Assembly (NCBI GenBank): GCA_935421135.1
Contig: OW285189.1
Coordinates: 5,911,072 to 5,975,071, forward strand
DNA length: 64,000 nt
Reading direction: 5' to 3'
Source of the DNA: Bugulina stolonifera
Taxonomy: Eukaryota; Bryozoa; Gymnolaemata; Cheilostomatida; Bugulidae
Shown: piece by piece, positions 23,731 through 55,300 of the stretch
Numbering within the stretch: the first letter of the stretch is position 1
Layout of the letters: every line of letters starts with the position of its first letter
Translations under genes and position numbers: made by a program
Notes under the pieces: generated by a model
Told to the model about the DNA's origin: nothing
Database searches by the model: none
What the model saw: only the letters and a program-made list of their open reading frames with translations

Positions 23731-24934
23731 TTTATAGCTGAGATAGAAAATCAACAAGGCACCAGTTCTATTCAAAGCTACAGCGGTTATGTTAGTGCGT
23801 GTTTAGTTGAAGTTGGTATTATACATACATAGCTGCTATATAATATACAATACCTCATATCCATGATAATATAATATACAATACATCATATAATTATATA
23901 GATAATGAGGCAGCAGAATAGCTGCTAGATCAGCCAATCAGAATGACTTGTGGCTTAGATACCTCTTGCTTGTCTGGGAATAATAAATAACTATTATATT
24001 ATATTGGAAGGTATACTTCCAACACAATAAAAACTATGCAGTAAAATATATAGTAGATCCCATTCTGTGTGTAGATACATGTAGATAAGGTGTATTTACT
24101 ACTATTTTTACTATAAATGTAATGTTGTGTAATATGTACATCATGTAATACAGTATAAACATGTAGCCTACATGTAACATAATCCACTCTACCTCAGCAA
24201 AGTGGTACATTACTACCCTGTGGCCTGTATTGTATTGGATACCATCTTACATAAGATATAAATACATAAAATAAAAGATCACCTGTCAAACACTTGCGAT
24301 GAATAATAAGTTTGGTGATGGTTATGACTTGCATCACTTTTGGTTGGAAATCCAAGTAATAAGAACCTCCAGCAGACGGAGCTCGCTCAGTGCCGAACAG
24401 GAAATGAGATAGCCTTTATTCTTTGTTAAAATGAAAAGTAGGAAGGAGTATGCACAGCATAGGCTACTGTATAATTCATACAAGCAAAGCAGCTTTTAAA
24501 ATGGGAGGAAATGTATAACAACAAACAGGATAAATTATACAAATACGTAACACGCATTGTTTAGCTCAGTATACATGTACTAACGTATTCATATAACATC
24601 ATAAAGACATTACCTGCATCATAATCACACACTAATCTTTAAGTCAAATATAATTTGATATACAATGTATATGTGCATACTTCTGCAGTTTGTGCAGTTT
24701 CCTCACAAAATACGTCATGTACATGTAAAATACTCTAAACATTGCTGAAACAACATACATGTAATAGTATACTATATTTCTATAATTAAATGGAAGTGAA
24801 TCATTGTAGGTTAAATTTAAATGTTTCAAAACCAGAAACTGCAGATCGCTAAAAAAAACTAAGATTTCAAAATAATACTTTTGCTCGACCTTTGGCTGTT
24901 GGGGTTATTTCTAAAACTGTTGCCACTTGACACT

Positions 24935-25012
24935 TTGTTTTTGTGACACACTGTGGCACAATGCAACACAATGTGACACAATGCAACACACTGTGACACA
25001 TTGTGACAGGAA
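24935..25012. repeat. GACACA(A/C)TG.AACACA tandem repeat
   Basis: About 20-bp units such as TGTGACACAATGCAACACA, repeated with variation. Confidence 0.85.
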
Positions 25013-25137
25013 TACGTACATGTATAAGACTAGCAATTTCATCATCCCACAGTTATGTTACATTTGTGAGCACAAATTGTTTATATTTTATTTATATTGT
25101 ACACTTACACTACATGTTTGTTTGTTCATTATATTAT

Positions 25138-25217
25138 ACTATATATATTATATTATATATATTATATTATATATATTATATTATATATATTATATTATAT
25201 ATATTATATTATATATG
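25138..25217. repeat. ATATATTATATTAT minisatellite
   Basis: Pure A/T tandem array with a period near 15. The overlapping YYI-rich ORFs are artefacts of it. Confidence 0.95.
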
Positions 25218-27190
25218 TAGCTTGCATTATCCTTTTGTATTGCGACCTGAAGCACAGCATACCTGCTCACATTGAGTGATAAGTAACACATTATATTGTT
25301 ATACTGCACAATGCACTAAATATGCGTGCATCAGCAGCATCATGAGGTCAGCATCCCAGGGGTTCAGGTTATCCTCCATGGCGTAAATGTAAATATTGAA
25401 TATTGAGAGGTTATTTAATTCCATAAAATTGAAGCAATGACGTATTGATATCTTATTTATAGTCAATAAACCTACATCCAGGCAATTTATCTGCATTAAG
25501 GTGAAGTCAATGGTCTACTTGATAACATAATAGAGTTATCCAAAGTGCCTTCTGCATCGGCACTTAACTGATCCCGAGTATAACGTTATATAAACATTAT
25601 TCCTTATAATCGATTTCCAATCTGCCTGATTACTCCTTGTTACAAGGGTGGCTGCCAGGAAAAGTAACTTGCAAATGGGGAGAATAACTCCAAAATTTAT
25701 GACACAGCTGACTTCATTTTAATTTCTGTAATGTAAGAATGGTCAGCCTATCCCTTGACCCAGTATTATTATTATTATTATTATTAGTATATTGCAATGT
25801 TTTTTCTAGTTGTAGAAGAAATAGGAGAGAGCTTCAACAATCAACATAATTGACAGTGGTACAGTAGTATCTAGGCAGCTGGGACATAGGTAAGCAACAA
25901 TGTCTTTGCAACACTGTCTAGCCTAGGTTGCTCAACACTATTATTAAATTACAATGATACACTTTACTCATTTAGGCCAGTTTCCATTGGTCAATATCAT
26001 TATATGCATTCATAGAAATTTCAAAAAGCACAGTCTAGGCAAAAGTGTGTCAACCATTCCAGCACTGGCTTTTGGCATTATGTTCATTACCCTGCCCTAT
26101 ATTCTTATAATATTGACATGCATTCCAGGCTCTAACATGTCAATTGGGAAACAACTCTAAACTAAACGTGCTGAGTTTACCAGGTAAAATTACTTGCAAT
26201 GATATACATTCTTGCATATAATAGCTCTATCAAATCGAACTTTACAGTGCAGTCTACATGCACCAGGTATAACATTATCTGTATGCTCGTTGCCAACAAG
26301 TTTTTGGGTTAAATACAGTCTTGTCAAGGCTGTTTCACATCTACCTTATGCCCCCACACCTACATTGTATATAATCATCTCCCTCTTTACACGCAGACAT
26401 TACACATTCAGACTGTTGTATTGCTGTAGCCATAGCCAACTCAATGGCTCTGGCTGTAGCTACAAGTAAACTACCAAATAGGCTTTGTCATACCAGTAAA
26501 TTTATTGCTACTCCCACAGGCTAATGGAGTAAAACTATTTAGTAACTAATTATAAAACAAACACTAAACATACACTGCAGTTGTTAATAAATAATTAAAG
26601 AATCATTTCTAGATTTGATATGCTGATAATAATAGTATAATAGAATGCAACCTTCACTCTAAGAACACAAACCAGTAATTACATAACAGTAATTAGTATA
26701 GACTATCAATTAGTAGAGGTCAGGGGATCAAATGAAGCCTTCAGTTCAACATAATACAACAGAACACAGCTAATATATCTCAGAATAGTGCAGCCAATTA
26801 AACTAATGAGTAAAATAAATAAAAAGTAAAAAGAACTTCACCTGATAATGTATAAAGAGTAAAATGGATGGAATTCTGATCATTTCAACAGTTACAATAT
26901 GGAAGATATGATTGACAATATTGCTTAGGACGGATAATTGACATGCATAAGCAAGTACTTGCAAGGTAGAAAACCATTTGATAGTAGATGGAATGAAGTA
27001 CAAGTGACATGTGTCACTGACTCAGAGTTGCTCCCTGGCCTTAATAGTTATTGCGGATGAGTTGGTGAATACGCTTCCATTGCTACCTTACAGGTGTATG
27101 CCATATCTAGTAAAGTGTCACAGGTACTTGGATGTCTGTGCCAGCTGTCACAGGTGCTTGCATGTTTATGTCAGGTTGTACATGTCCGTT

Positions 27191-45629
<18,439 letters not shown>

Positions 45630-46361
45630 GTTGATTATTAATCTCTAAACTTCGCGACGCAAATGCTGTAAAAATAAATTTTGCTTCATTTTTTAGATAA
45701 ATACGCATGTAAACAATTTCATTAAATATACTTCGATTTAAATTGTTAATCAAGCAACTTTAAGCAATTGTTTTATTTTATTTTGGCATTGGATATTGTT
45801 GCTAGTAGGTTTTAAGACTATATGCTTATATAGCAATAAACTGCACCCTTACATGTTTTGTTTATACAATCAAAATACGTACAATATATATTTACCTACG
45901 ACTACCGTCATCAGGCTTTGTCAGTTTCTAAAATAACCCACTTTCCAAAAGTTCCCAAGAGACTTAAAATCAAGTAGCAACAATAAATAAAATAGCACTT
46001 AGTTACAGTCATATTTTAGTGATTTTACTGATTTACAAAAGTTGTGACCTTAGAGCTACAATTTTTCTATAATTTGAAGGAGCCTCCGACAGTGCAGATC
46101 ACATCATTACATGTAGTTGATATTCATATCGAGAGCTAGCCTAGGACAGAACTGTTGCTGAAAATTTGCGAGCGTTTACTTTCTTCCCATCAGATTATCA
46201 ATTAGTGTGAGAGTTTCAGATATTTGTGTATTTCCACATATATTCGATTCAGTGAGACTTCTATACTAATGGGCCTCAATATCAAGATATTATTTGGTAA
46301 ACTGTGAGGTTTGAAACAATTAGCTACTGGAAACTCAAATGAAACTGACAAAGAAATCAAG
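45630..46361. promoter_or_regulatory. Divergent promoter region of TMEM67 and ADAM17-like
   Basis: 732 bp separate the two opposing start codons. AT-rich with no other gene, so it must carry both promoters and 5' UTRs unless upstream non-coding exons exist. No TATA box or specific factor site can be assigned. Confidence 0.6.
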
Positions 46362-49300
46362 ATGAGAATACATGGTGATGTGTGCTTTCACTCAAGCTAT
46401 TCAGTGTTGTGGCTAGTAGCCGTGTATTTGCTGACAGGAACACAAGTAAAGCGAGTATCTTGTGGTAAGTGTTTGCTCTTGCTGAATGTTCTTTTAGATC
46501 GTTTAAAGGTCGTCTAGTTATTTTTGTTATGTAGTCTAATAGGCCTATAGCTGAATTCTCTTATCCATGTTTTAATGTTGAGCAACACAATGGAGCAAAG
46601 AGTGTTCAATATTTGCAACTTATTAGGCTATAGATGTGGGCTTATATGGGAAGAGTAGAATTGCTTACACTAGATGTATCAATACCATATATGGCAAGGG
46701 CAGAATTGACTATACTGGTGATATTAATACTATATATGCCTGGTAAGGGTGATATCAATACCATATATGGCAAGAGTAGAATAACCCACACTGGTGATAA
46801 CATATTGCCAGCATATATCACACTTTTATGCTTTGGGTAATTATTTCTGCTGCGCTTGCTTGCTATGAAACTTTGCGTAGTGTTTGAATTTGCGTTCTAG
46901 ATTTATCGGATCGACTGCATAGCTATGAGTTTTTGGACTACTCTGATCTTATTGGAGCATCAACTAGCAGAGAGAAGAGATATACACATGAACATAGAGA
47001 CAGTACCCATGCTATGGAGCACCTCAGCTTTACAACTCTAGGAAGGTACTAAGCTATATGTACAAGATTTAATTTACTGGAGACATAAAGTTAATCACAA
47101 TCTGAAGACTTAATTGCTGGGACATATATACAATTGTAGATTGTTGTTATTGTAGAAAATTTAATTTACTGCTCACTGAAAATAAAGAACTTTTTGGTAA
47201 AGACTTTTCCGTGAAGATAATAAAAGGTGATGGACAAGAAGTAGAAGCTCCCTTTAGTCCACAGAGATTCTATACAGGGATAGTTTTAGGTACTTAGTCT
47301 ATTTCTACTTATAATCCACCTTTACACGTTATACTTTATTCCATTCAACATGATGACATAATTACTATGGTATTAGTTACATGAAGCCACCAACACCTGA
47401 GCGCAGTATTTCTAGGTCTACCATCGAATTTACTTTGTGGGTGTCGATAAGTATACAATATACATATACGTACATATAATTATTTGCAGGCGAGGCAAAT
47501 ACAGATGTTTCATTACACTGGGATACTGATAGAGCTATCAATGCCAAGATTGTAACTCGAGATGAAACGTATTATGTTGAGGTAAATGACTCAATTATAT
47601 CTTTATGCTTGTATTGCTACAGGTTAAATGGCGTGAAGTTTGGCTTGTGTCAAACTCCTGTTCCATAGATAGATTTATAATTTGAGGTTACTAATGTTGC
47701 AAGATTTCAAGTTGAATTCGAGAAAAATCTTTTGTTTTATGTAATTTAATGAATATATACCATATTGACCTACCCTCTTAGCACTTTTTTTATAATACCG
47801 TAGCTATTATCGAACAGGTAAAGTGGAAAATTCTATCCTTGCTAAGGAGTTGTGTGCTCCCTATATACACTGTACATATTGTATGATACAACTTTGTATC
47901 TCTGTTATATTTATTGCAGCCTTCTCAAGGACATGTGTTTGCACCTAAATCACACAATCATACCATGATAGCGTACAAAGGGTCAGATATTAAGATGCAT
48001 TTTCACAATAGACACAGGTAGGCTGCTAACCCAACCATTATACACATATAATGTACTCTGTGAATACCACAAGCTACAATCTTATAATTTATATGAAAGT
48101 AGATTGTTTTCTAAACTTGTGATACGCATAACAATAAGTTACGAGTAGGTTGATTAATTGAATCCAAAATAAAACTAAGTGAGCATAACTCTTTAAACAA
48201 GCAGTTCATTGTCAATTCAGTGTTTTTTGATTGTTAGTGCACAGTCTAATATGTACAGTGTAGTATATGCCAATGTATACCTGATATGTAAATGCGTATG
48301 TAATAGCAAATTGGTGTAAATTTAATCTTAAATGTAATGTAGATTTACAATCTAGTTTGTGCGAGATTTACTATTTTTCATAAATATTTAAATTGAGTTG
48401 AGGTCTTGTACTGTAGGGATATATTTGGGGGAGTAAAACACAAGTCAGCCCAACTACATCAACAGCAGGTAAACTACACTCAGGCTACACCAGCTGATAA
48501 TCCATTCACTGTTAAACTAGAAGAGGAAGCTAAAGGTACTAATTATGTGGTAATATGGTGACTTTGTTCTGCCTTCTCACTGGATTTGGCTCTAATTTTG
48601 ATGCCTTCATGTATAATAATAAAGTTAATATAGGATATTGAATACATGAATCAAGTGCAAGTACGGAGAGCTGTGAAGTTGTCTTCTCATAATATGCTGT
48701 TGAGTAATATTGCCCCAATCCCAAACACTGGCCAGTTTCTCTACTGCTGCACCAAACACCATCATGCTATTCACCTGTAGCATGAGATAGATTGCTATTT
48801 CTTAGCTGTGAAACCTTCCCACCCCTCCCCCCAAAAATACGAGGTATGGGACTGTGTCTAAGGGTTCTCAGATTTTAACACGGCCTGTAATAGTTACAGA
48901 ACATAAGCTAATATTGCCATAATAGTCCTCTGCAGTATTATGGCAACAATATCTACAAATATTATATACTCATCCCACAGACCTCACCTCGCATTACGAT
49001 ATTACTGATAGTTACTACACTACGGCTTTGCTGTGCTATGATGACAGTCAGTTGTATTAGTATTTGTTCTATTAACATAGAGAGAAGGAAGAGGCAGGCT
49101 GACAGTACTGAAAGGAACACATGTGGTATGCTTGTGGTCATTGACTATAGGTTCCTCAGTAAGATAATGGATGGTGATTCAGCTCGGGCATCTAACTATG
49201 TAGTAAGTATAACTGTACCCCTGCCACTCTGCCCGTAGCTGCTACTATTCACTTTTGGGATGAGAATATAATTATATTTCTGATATTTATTGATGCATTG

Positions 49301-52300
49301 TTTTCCAAATTGTCACAATATTAATTTATATTAATTATGGATCCTCAGCTTACATTTATATAAACTGCTTGTTTATCAACTATAGCTCTAAATAAAAATT
49401 CTTAGCATTCATTCTCTGTTAGTATATGAATGCTCCCTACACCCTATCTACTGTATATTGATGTAACAAGGTAGATGTTGTCTTCTGTACCCATTCATAT
49501 ATTCCCAGGTTGATCTAATAGCCAGAGTAAATAAGATCTACAGAGGTAGTAGTTTTGGCTCCTACTCCGGGTTTGGATTTCAAATAGAGCAGGTACCTCA
49601 ATACACACTTACGTGTACTTACCTTTACTTATTGTATACTTACATTGAATGTAATAACTTACATTATTTGTTCAAACTAGGTGGAATGCTTTTCTGGTGT
49701 TGTAATATACTCTGTGTATCCCTGTTTATCAGTTTATTTCCAGTAATGGGGTCAAGGATTATGGTTTGAATACTTGCACATGTATATACCTGTATTTTTC
49801 TCACAGTCACATAACATATTTGAACTAGCATAATGTTGGAGGGGTGCGAACATGTACATGTGTAATTGAAATGACTTGTGTATCAACTTACTCTACCTGT
49901 TATGTGCAAATGCCTATACCTGTAATAGTTGTGATTCTGTCCTAAAGCTGCCAAAATGTTATCCTTCATTTATGTTATTGATACATGTATGTACATGGAG
50001 GTACACAAACTATGTTTATGTATCATGTACACTCTATTCTCTCCGTTATTGTGGTGCATACCTCTATATTTTACAAGCAGATGATAGTTGTGTTTATATC
50101 CAAAACGGACGGAATTATTTGCAGATAAAAATCCATGACAATCCGAGCTCCGATAAGGACCACTATAACTACGGGGAGAGGAGAACATCTGCTGCCTCCG
50201 AATCTGAACCTAACCCTGTTAATGTGCTTCTTGATGTAAGACTTAGGTTCACACCCCCATTTTGTTGCCAGGGGCTGCGACTACCATTTTATGACAAAAA
50301 TTGTACAGTATAACGCCAACTGTTAACTCAAGTACAGTGAAACTTTGGGTCTTGTAAAGATTCGAAGGAAAACATTTGTCTGTAATAGAACAGTTTGTCT
50401 GTAATAGAACAGTTTGGCTGTAATAGAACAGTTTGTCTGTAATAGAACAGTTTGGCTGTAATAGAACAGTTTGTCTGTAATAGAACAGTTTAGCTGTGGA
50501 TATTTTTTGTATAAAATGGTAGTCGGATTATTTTTGGCAACTGATTTCTTTTGGCAGGATGCCGTGATTAGCCTGCGTTCTCTATAATATTTTAGATTGT
50601 TATAGACACTGAGAAATCTTCCTGTAAGCGTGGTTGCTCTCAGGCTACGTCAAGTAACTGCTTGGCTGCTAACTGTACTGAGCAGAATATGTTGACTGTA
50701 AGAACTGCATGTGGTAGCCACTTATGCCTGCCTGCCCGCCTACCTTCCCTCTAATACTGCATGATGCATTCATATTGTGATTCTGTAACAGTCATTCTAT
50801 GTACATATCATCTTCTGCCTTTATATTCATCTTTCCTACTTCCCTGCAGCTGTTGTTTTGAGGATCGCTTCAACTGGGAGTTATCTACCTTCTGACTTTC
50901 ATTGAGCAAGGCTGGATAACTTCACTGTAATACTGTATATAACGCCATTAAGAAATTTAACCTACAGTCACCTCTTTGCCAACATTTAATTCAAATGGTG
51001 GTTTGTAGCCATATTTAATTAATGGAACTGGTTACTTATACTAGCCTGCTGTCCTCTTAACATGCTGCTTCAGGAACTTAAGCTAACTACTGGGTTATTA
51101 AACCAAATTATCCTATAAAATGATCAGCTGCATTGGTAGAACTTTCCTTTTCACCATCTTTTTCAACTCTATGTTGTTTGCGCAGAACGAGTGTACACAG
51201 TAAATTGTTGAGCACCATGTATTAGTACTAATAGTGATGGGATGTATCGTGTGTGTATCGTTTTAGTTCCTTCTCTCCATGTGTTGTAGTATGTCTGTTT
51301 TCTTACTAAATCTAAACCCTGTTTGACAAAAGGCTAGGAAGTCTGGCTATTTCTCTCAGACACTAACGCAGACTACCGTCTGTCTACCATAATAGAACCC
51401 AGGCTATTGATATTAGACTATAAGAACATACTCCCTGTCCTACTCTATTATAGATCTACACTACTGCTTTGAAACTAACATTACAGACATCTTCTATACT
51501 TTAAGAACACTGGCTATTTCTGCCATTTTTCATCTGGTCTTATTCTATCCGAACTTGTCCTACAATGTTGTTCTTAGTTCTCTTCCTGGCAGTCTGCTTT
51601 ACTGTGACTCACTATTTAGTAGTTTCTCTTTACTCTGTAGTTTCTCTTTGCTCAGTAGTTTCTCTTTGCTCTGTAGTTTCTCTTTGCTCTGTAGTTTCTC
51701 TCTATTGAATATGGCTACTGAATATTAGTTGGTAGCAGTAACAGTTATGGTTGTGTATATCAGTTGTGTTGCTTATCTCCGCTCCACTAGCAATGGACGG
51801 ATTCTTTTACTTTTAACTATCAGTATTAGTTTAGATATACAATTTAGTGCAGTGTGTTACATTAAGAGCTTGTTTCGATTTGAAATTTGCTATTATACAA
51901 TGTACCTGTACATATTTTGGTGTATTGAATAGCATGATGAATAGAAATAATAACTAATCTGTAGAACATTGCTCTCATAAAATTGCCTGTGTGTATTTAT
52001 GTGCATAAAAGTATATTTATTATGTACTGTATGCATATAATATCAATCACATGATCCCATCGTCTGCACCTCTGGGATATTTAATAGGCATTTGGCAGAG
52101 TAGACAAGACAGGAAACACTGACTACACCAAGTTCTGTCTGGCCCATCTCTTCACGGCTTATGCCTTCGAAAACGGTGTCCTCGGGCTAGCTTATATCGC
52201 ATCATCATCTCGCCAAACCTACGGCGGTATTTGCTCCAAGTGTGAGTATCTCTACAGTTTATCTGATTATAATTTCTTAACCAGTATAACCAATTCAGTT

Positions 52301-55300
52301 TTATTCTTTAACAATATTTTATTTTCCTGAAGACGCGTGTCTTCACTTCATAATGTAAAGCACTAACACTAATAGTGTTTGCTTTTGCTGTCCTGTAGGC
52401 AGTGGGTTACAATAACTAGTATACTACGTATATGATTAGCATATTATATGACTAATCTATCATGTGACCAACGTATCATCTGACCAACGCATCATGTGAT
52501 CAGCTAGCTACATACACATATGTACTTGATTAATATCAATTTCTTGTGGTTGCAGCCTTCTATGACAGTTCTATATCGGCTCAAGTATATCTGAATACTG
52601 GATGGAGTTCAGCTTTCAACAGGAAGTCGGAGAAGATACTTACACAGGAAGCTGAAATTGTCTTGGCCCACGAGCTAGGTACATTTCTACATCTTCCATC
52701 TTACTGTACACTAACACTAGGGCTCCTAGTTGCGTACAAAATCCTTTACCTGTTAGCTTGGGTTAAATCGTGTATTATGCATATAGGAAATACAGTTATA
52801 TAGTATTTCTCTTTTTTTGCTCTTTTCATTTTCTGTGTTTAACAACTATTTGACACATCTATCCTCGCTGTATCTAGACTTTGTCCTGCTTTATAACAGG
52901 GCATAACTGGGGTAGTGAACATGACCCAGATACAAGGGAGTGTTCCCCCTCGGATGTTTCTGGTGGCAAGTATATCATGTACACCTACTCTGTCAGTGGC
53001 TTTGATCAGAACAACAAGGAATTCTCCACTTGTAGTAAGACCTCCATTGGCCAGGTCCTGGCTAGCAAAGCTGATCTTTGTTTTAAAGGTATGTATGTGA
53101 ATTATTATGGATAGGCTAGAATAATATTGTAATAGTTGCGGAGCCATCAATAGCCTGTCTGCAGAGGATTTGTTGGTTAGAGTAGGACGTGCAGGTACCT
53201 GGTGGCAGGTAGTAGCAGGTGGTGCAGGGACCTGGTGGCAGGTAGTAGCAGGTGGTACTGACTAGTTACCATGTGACTGTTACAGAAATGTCCAGCCCTA
53301 CCAGAGGCAACTTTAAGAAGGATGGTGATGAAGAGTGTGATGCTGGTCTGGAAGGAGATAAATGTTGCACCAGTGAGCAGAAGCTGACTCCTGGCTCCGA
53401 CTGCAGGTCTGTTCCTTTGTCTGGTTATCTGACCAACCAAGTGTCTGGTCATCTGAAGACAAATTGGAGATTGGCCACTTACACATTGGTTGATTTCTAA
53501 TTATATTTACCTTTCTTACCCTGTTTTCTATACACCTTTTTGGCATAGAATGGTTTCTTGCTATTCGTTTAATTTTGACAGGAAACAAGTATGAGCTGTA
53601 GAAACTGGTTATGCTTGTCTACTACTGTGTTCATGTGTTAGTCTCATCATATTACTGCATATATTTAGGCGATTTTCTAGGTAACATGTAATTTGAATTT
53701 GATGTTCACGTGCATGTGATAAATATTTTAGCATCACCAATCACGTGTGTTGTAAGGACTGTCGGATAAGCAATTCACGTGGCTTGCCATGTGCTACCGA
53801 GTCTGAACTATCATGTATAGCAAATAGTTTCTGTTCTGGCACTGAGCCAACATGCAAGCTGCTATACAAGGAGCCCGGAGACTACTGCCAAGGTCAAGAG
53901 TAAGTAGAGTTATCTCCCTTGTGTTTGTCCATCTACTATTAATACGCTTTTATCTGTAATCATATATGCAATACATTGTGACATGAAGTAATGTACGACG
54001 TAGTATAATGGTTAATACTGCAGTAATGCATTGTGGTTGCTGTTGTTACCATGATGTCTAACGTGTATTTCTTACATGTATGTTCATCCTACTTATGTGA
54101 ATGTATGAAATATGCTATATATGTGCATGTGTAATACATTTATGTATGTGTACATAAATAAAGTACTCATTATGTTACAGAGGTCGTTGTGTAAAGGAAA
54201 AGAATGACACAATATGCCGATCGTTTGCCCATGTTATTGGTCTGGATAAATGTCCCTGTCCTGAAGGTATGATAGACATCATACTAGTCTATACTGTAGA
54301 CATCATACTAGTCTATACTGTAGACATCATACTAGTCTATACTGTAGATATCATATTAGTCTATACTGTAGACATCATACTAATCTATACTGTAGACATC
54401 ATATTACTCTATACTGTAAAAGTATTAGTCTATACTGTAGACATCATATTACTCTATACTGTAAAAGTATTAGTCTATACTGTAGACATCATATTACTCT
54501 ATACTGTAGACATCATATTACTCTATGCTGTAGACATCATATTACTCTATACTGTAGACATCATATTACTCTATACTGTAGACATGATATTAGTCTATAC
54601 TCGAGACACTGTATCTACTCCTTATACACACAGCTAACCATTAACCTATTACCTATTACAACTTTCTTATATCTGCTTTCAGAGGGAGATATATGCAAGC
54701 TGTGCCACAGAGTAGGTGGGGAATGCCAGCTATTTGTTACTAGCAAGTGGACTGATCACGTAACGCAATGTAATGACAGTACAGACACGAGCGTGAAGGT
54801 CTGCTCCAACACTACTGGTATTCCTCTAAAGCCATACGATATTAGCAAACTGAATACGGATACAGATGGATACCTCATCTTGGAGGACTCTTCTTGTGAA
54901 GAGGGCTACTGTAACTCTGTTGTGAGTTTTATTATACTATCATTGTTTATCTAAACTTTCAATATTATCATGTTGTACATTGTAATACGGATATTTACAG
55001 TGAATATGAAATGTCCAGCGTAGTGCCTTTCTTATTCTAGGGCCAATGTGTGAGACAATCAACTGATATAGTCGCTAGATTTTGGGACTTTCTGAACGAC
55101 CTCACTTTCAATGCCGTAGGTAAGTAATACGGGTGAGTGGGGGTGGGGTATGTCGGGTGAGTGGGGGTGGAGTATGTCGGGTGAGTGGGGGTGAGGTATG
55201 TCAGGTGAGTGGGGGTGGGGTAATCGTGTAGTACAGTGAATGGTATTATACAAGTGCTGATAATAGCAGATCATTACGAAAGTTCACTCTATTATTACAT

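Larger units (their letters stand above)
23731..27190. other. Region between the kinase 5' end and the TMEM67 3' end
   Basis: No confirmed gene. Two minus-strand candidates for further kinase 5' exons: one ending at a good ACAG|GTGATC donor (24283) that would join, in phase 1, an acceptor at about 23783 and extend the frame upstream of the ATG at 23730; and an ATG at 25379 opening MEDNLNPWDADLMMLLMHAY. It also contains a TGTGACACAATGCAACACA array (24935-25012) and an AT minisatellite (25138-25217). Plus-strand ORFs near 26.0-26.5 and 27.0-27.5 kb show no family signal. Confidence 0.4.

Noticed and set aside
54269..54637. 122-codon repetitive plus-strand ORF
   Set aside because: It lies in an ADAM17-like intron and is produced by the 24-bp minisatellite.
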